Part shown: piece after piece, positions 5,331 to 6,041 of the stretch
Numbering within the stretch: the stretch's first letter is position 1
Layout of the letters: each line of letters begins with the position of its first letter
DNA from: Clostridia bacterium
GTDB taxonomy: Bacteria > Bacillota > Clostridia > Christensenellales > UBA1242
DNA: 6,041 nucleotides
Assembly: GCA_023228225.1 (NCBI GenBank)
Contig: JALOBO010000088.1
Coordinates: forward strand, 1-6,041
Reading direction: 5' to 3'
The notes under the pieces: generated by a model
The model's input: only the letters and a program-made list of their open reading frames with translations
The model's database searches: none
What the model was told of the DNA's origin: nothing
Made by a program: the position numbers and the translations under genes

Positions 5331-5342
5331 ATACTTAAATAC
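5331..5342 (+). promoter_or_regulatory. TATA-box promoter of the membrane-protein gene
   Basis: ATACTTAAATAC resembles the boxes at 3007 and 4743. Expected transcription start is near 5363, inside the palindrome at 5349-5367. Confidence 0.6.
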
Positions 5343-5348
5343 TTTTGA

Positions 5349-5367
5349 GTTCATTAATCTAATGAAC
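5349..5367. promoter_or_regulatory. Candidate operator: 8-bp perfect palindrome over the transcription start
   Basis: GTTCATTA - ATC - TAATGAAC is a perfect 8-bp inverted repeat with a 3-base centre. It begins 7 bases after the TATA box and covers the predicted start, where a repressor dimer would block RNA polymerase. The AbrB-like or RHH-like proteins of the window are possible binders. Confidence 0.55.
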
Positions 5368-5377
5368 ATCACAAAAT

Positions 5378-5388
5378 AAGGAGATGAT
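5378..5388 (+). promoter_or_regulatory. Strong ribosome binding site deciding the TTG start at 5394
   Basis: AAGGAGATGAT is nearly complementary to the end of archaeal 16S rRNA and ends 5 bases before TTG 5394. The ATG inside it (5384) meets a stop after one codon. Confidence 0.7.
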
Positions 5389-5393
5389 TTAGA

Positions 5394-5732
5394 TTGACTG
5401 ATATACTTAAAATAGTTAAATGGTCACAAGACAACCCAAACTATACTTATATTGCAACTTGGGCAATATTCTTTATAATGATCTTTGTTGCAGGATTTTT
5501 TGCAGGACTTTTTGACATTTATTTTGATGGTCTTGAGTTTCTTATTGCAGCTATGGTGATATTATTTTTTGTACTTCCTATGACTGCTTGTGTACTTCAA
5601 AATAAAAATAGAAGTTTATTGTGGCTTGTAATTTCACTGTCTTGGTGGGGAGTTATTATAATACTACTTCTTAAAAACAAGTCTGAAGATAATATTGAAG
5701 TAGAAACTGCAGTTTATGCAGAAACAGATTGA
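5394..5732 (+). CDS. Three-helix membrane protein, possibly superinfection-immunity-like, 112 residues
   Basis: The gene starts with TTG, supported by the strong ribosome site at 5378. Three hydrophobic helices are visible, at about residues 19-40, 46-68 and 74-93, separated by short loops (DIYFDG; QNKNRS). A short amphipathic start (MTDILKIVKWSQDN) precedes them and an acidic tail follows (KSEDNIEVETAVYAETD). The segment LPMTACVLQNKNRSLLWLVISLSWWGVIIILLLKN loosely follows the LP..A......N......W...GW..aL pattern of phage superinfection-immunity membrane proteins (T4 Imm-like family), but the usual asparagine and GWT core are not preserved, so the link is weak. It could equally be another small membrane protein. 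It is controlled by a palindromic promoter and followed 33 bases later by the exonuclease gene, perhaps in one transcript. Confidence 0.75.
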   Translation: MTDILKIVKWSQDNPNYTYIATWAIFFIMIFVAGFFAGLFDIYFDGLEFLIAAMVILFFVLPMTACVLQNKNRSLLWLVISLSWWGVIIILLLKNKSEDNIEVETAVYAETD

Positions 5733-5765
5733 TTAATATGTATGTGTTTGGCTGTGGTGGTATAA

Positions 5766-6041
5766 GTGGACAAAGACTATTACAACAATCAAAACCTAGT
5801 GTACCTAGACATTGAGACTGATGATTCTGCAGACTGTGGTACAGATCCTTACAGGTCAAGAATAGTTACTGTGCAGGTGATGCTTGCAGATGGTTTTAAG
5901 GCTATCAAATGCAATGACGAAATAAAGCCTGAGAAATTTAAATTCCTTGAAAAAGCAATAGTAGTAGGACATAACCTACTCTTCGAGTGCAAGTTTATCA
6001 AGCACCATTTAAATATAACATTAAAAAACGTCTATGATACC
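5766..6041 (+). CDS. DnaQ/PolA-type 3'-5' exonuclease domain (5' part of a gene cut by the window end)
   Basis: This is an open frame of 92 codons from GTG 5766 to the window end. A stop (TAA 5763-5765) directly precedes the GTG, so the start cannot lie further upstream, and GGTGG (about 5756-5760) is the ribosome site. YLDIETDD (D15, E17) is the Exo I motif. VGHNLLFECKFI (N70, E74) is Exo II and NVYDT (D91) follows, as in the proofreading exonuclease of family A DNA polymerases. The expected Exo II acid is D and here it is E. The domain removes nucleotides from DNA 3' ends. The rest may be a family A polymerase, which would mark a viral replication gene because archaeal chromosomes normally lack one, or the gene may end as a stand-alone nuclease. 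Identity as an exonuclease domain is well supported; the full protein is unknown. Confidence 0.82.
   Translation, partial: MDKDYYNNQNLVYLDIETDDSADCGTDPYRSRIVTVQVMLADGFKAIKCNDEIKPEKFKFLEKAIVVGHNLLFECKFIKHHLNITLKNVYDT

Overview
The window looks like a piece of an archaeal accessory element (virus, plasmid or integrated copy), most probably from a euryarchaeon such as a methanogen. The host is inferred, not proven. The clues are TATA-box promoters of the form AC(A/T)TTTAA(A/G)TAC about 25-30 bases before starts, T-run terminators, GGTG/GGAG ribosome sites, AGA/AGG and ATA codon preference, an AbrB-like and an RHH-like small regulator, and a lipobox lipoprotein. All genes read on the + strand, and several overlap or abut as in compact viral or plasmid operons.

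Left part (1-2964). The tail of an unidentified gene runs into the largest gene, a 688-residue protein with three parts: a ParB-like N-terminal domain with a helix-turn-helix, 58 uninterrupted pentapeptide repeats (290 residues, predicted long charged helix), and a complete MT-A70-type adenine methyltransferase domain with the DPPW motif. A 13-bp perfect inverted repeat with a 3-nt loop lies inside the ParB part. The next gene overlaps the methyltransferase stop by 4 bases (GTGA) and encodes a likely PD-(D/E)XK nuclease, so the pair could be a compact modification/restriction or anti-restriction module. A 62-residue basic protein and a double T-run terminator follow.

Middle part (2985-4784). 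A TATA box starts a tight four-gene operon: a 43-residue AbrB-like protein, a zinc-ribbon protein with one or two ribbon-helix-helix-like segments, a protein with a four-cysteine cluster, and a protein of unknown function. A 13-bp stem-loop follows the operon, then about 170 bases without an identified gene.

Right part (4743-6041). A promoter drives a lipoprotein with a transglutaminase-like Cys/His/Asp triad. Another promoter, with a perfect palindrome over the predicted transcription start, drives a three-helix membrane protein that begins with TTG and faintly resembles superinfection-immunity proteins. The last gene, cut by the window end, starts with GTG and encodes a DnaQ/PolA-type 3'-5' exonuclease domain.

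The strongest candidate for a little-described system is the ParB/pentapeptide-helix/MT-A70 fusion with its coupled nuclease. Functions beyond the motifs named are inference.
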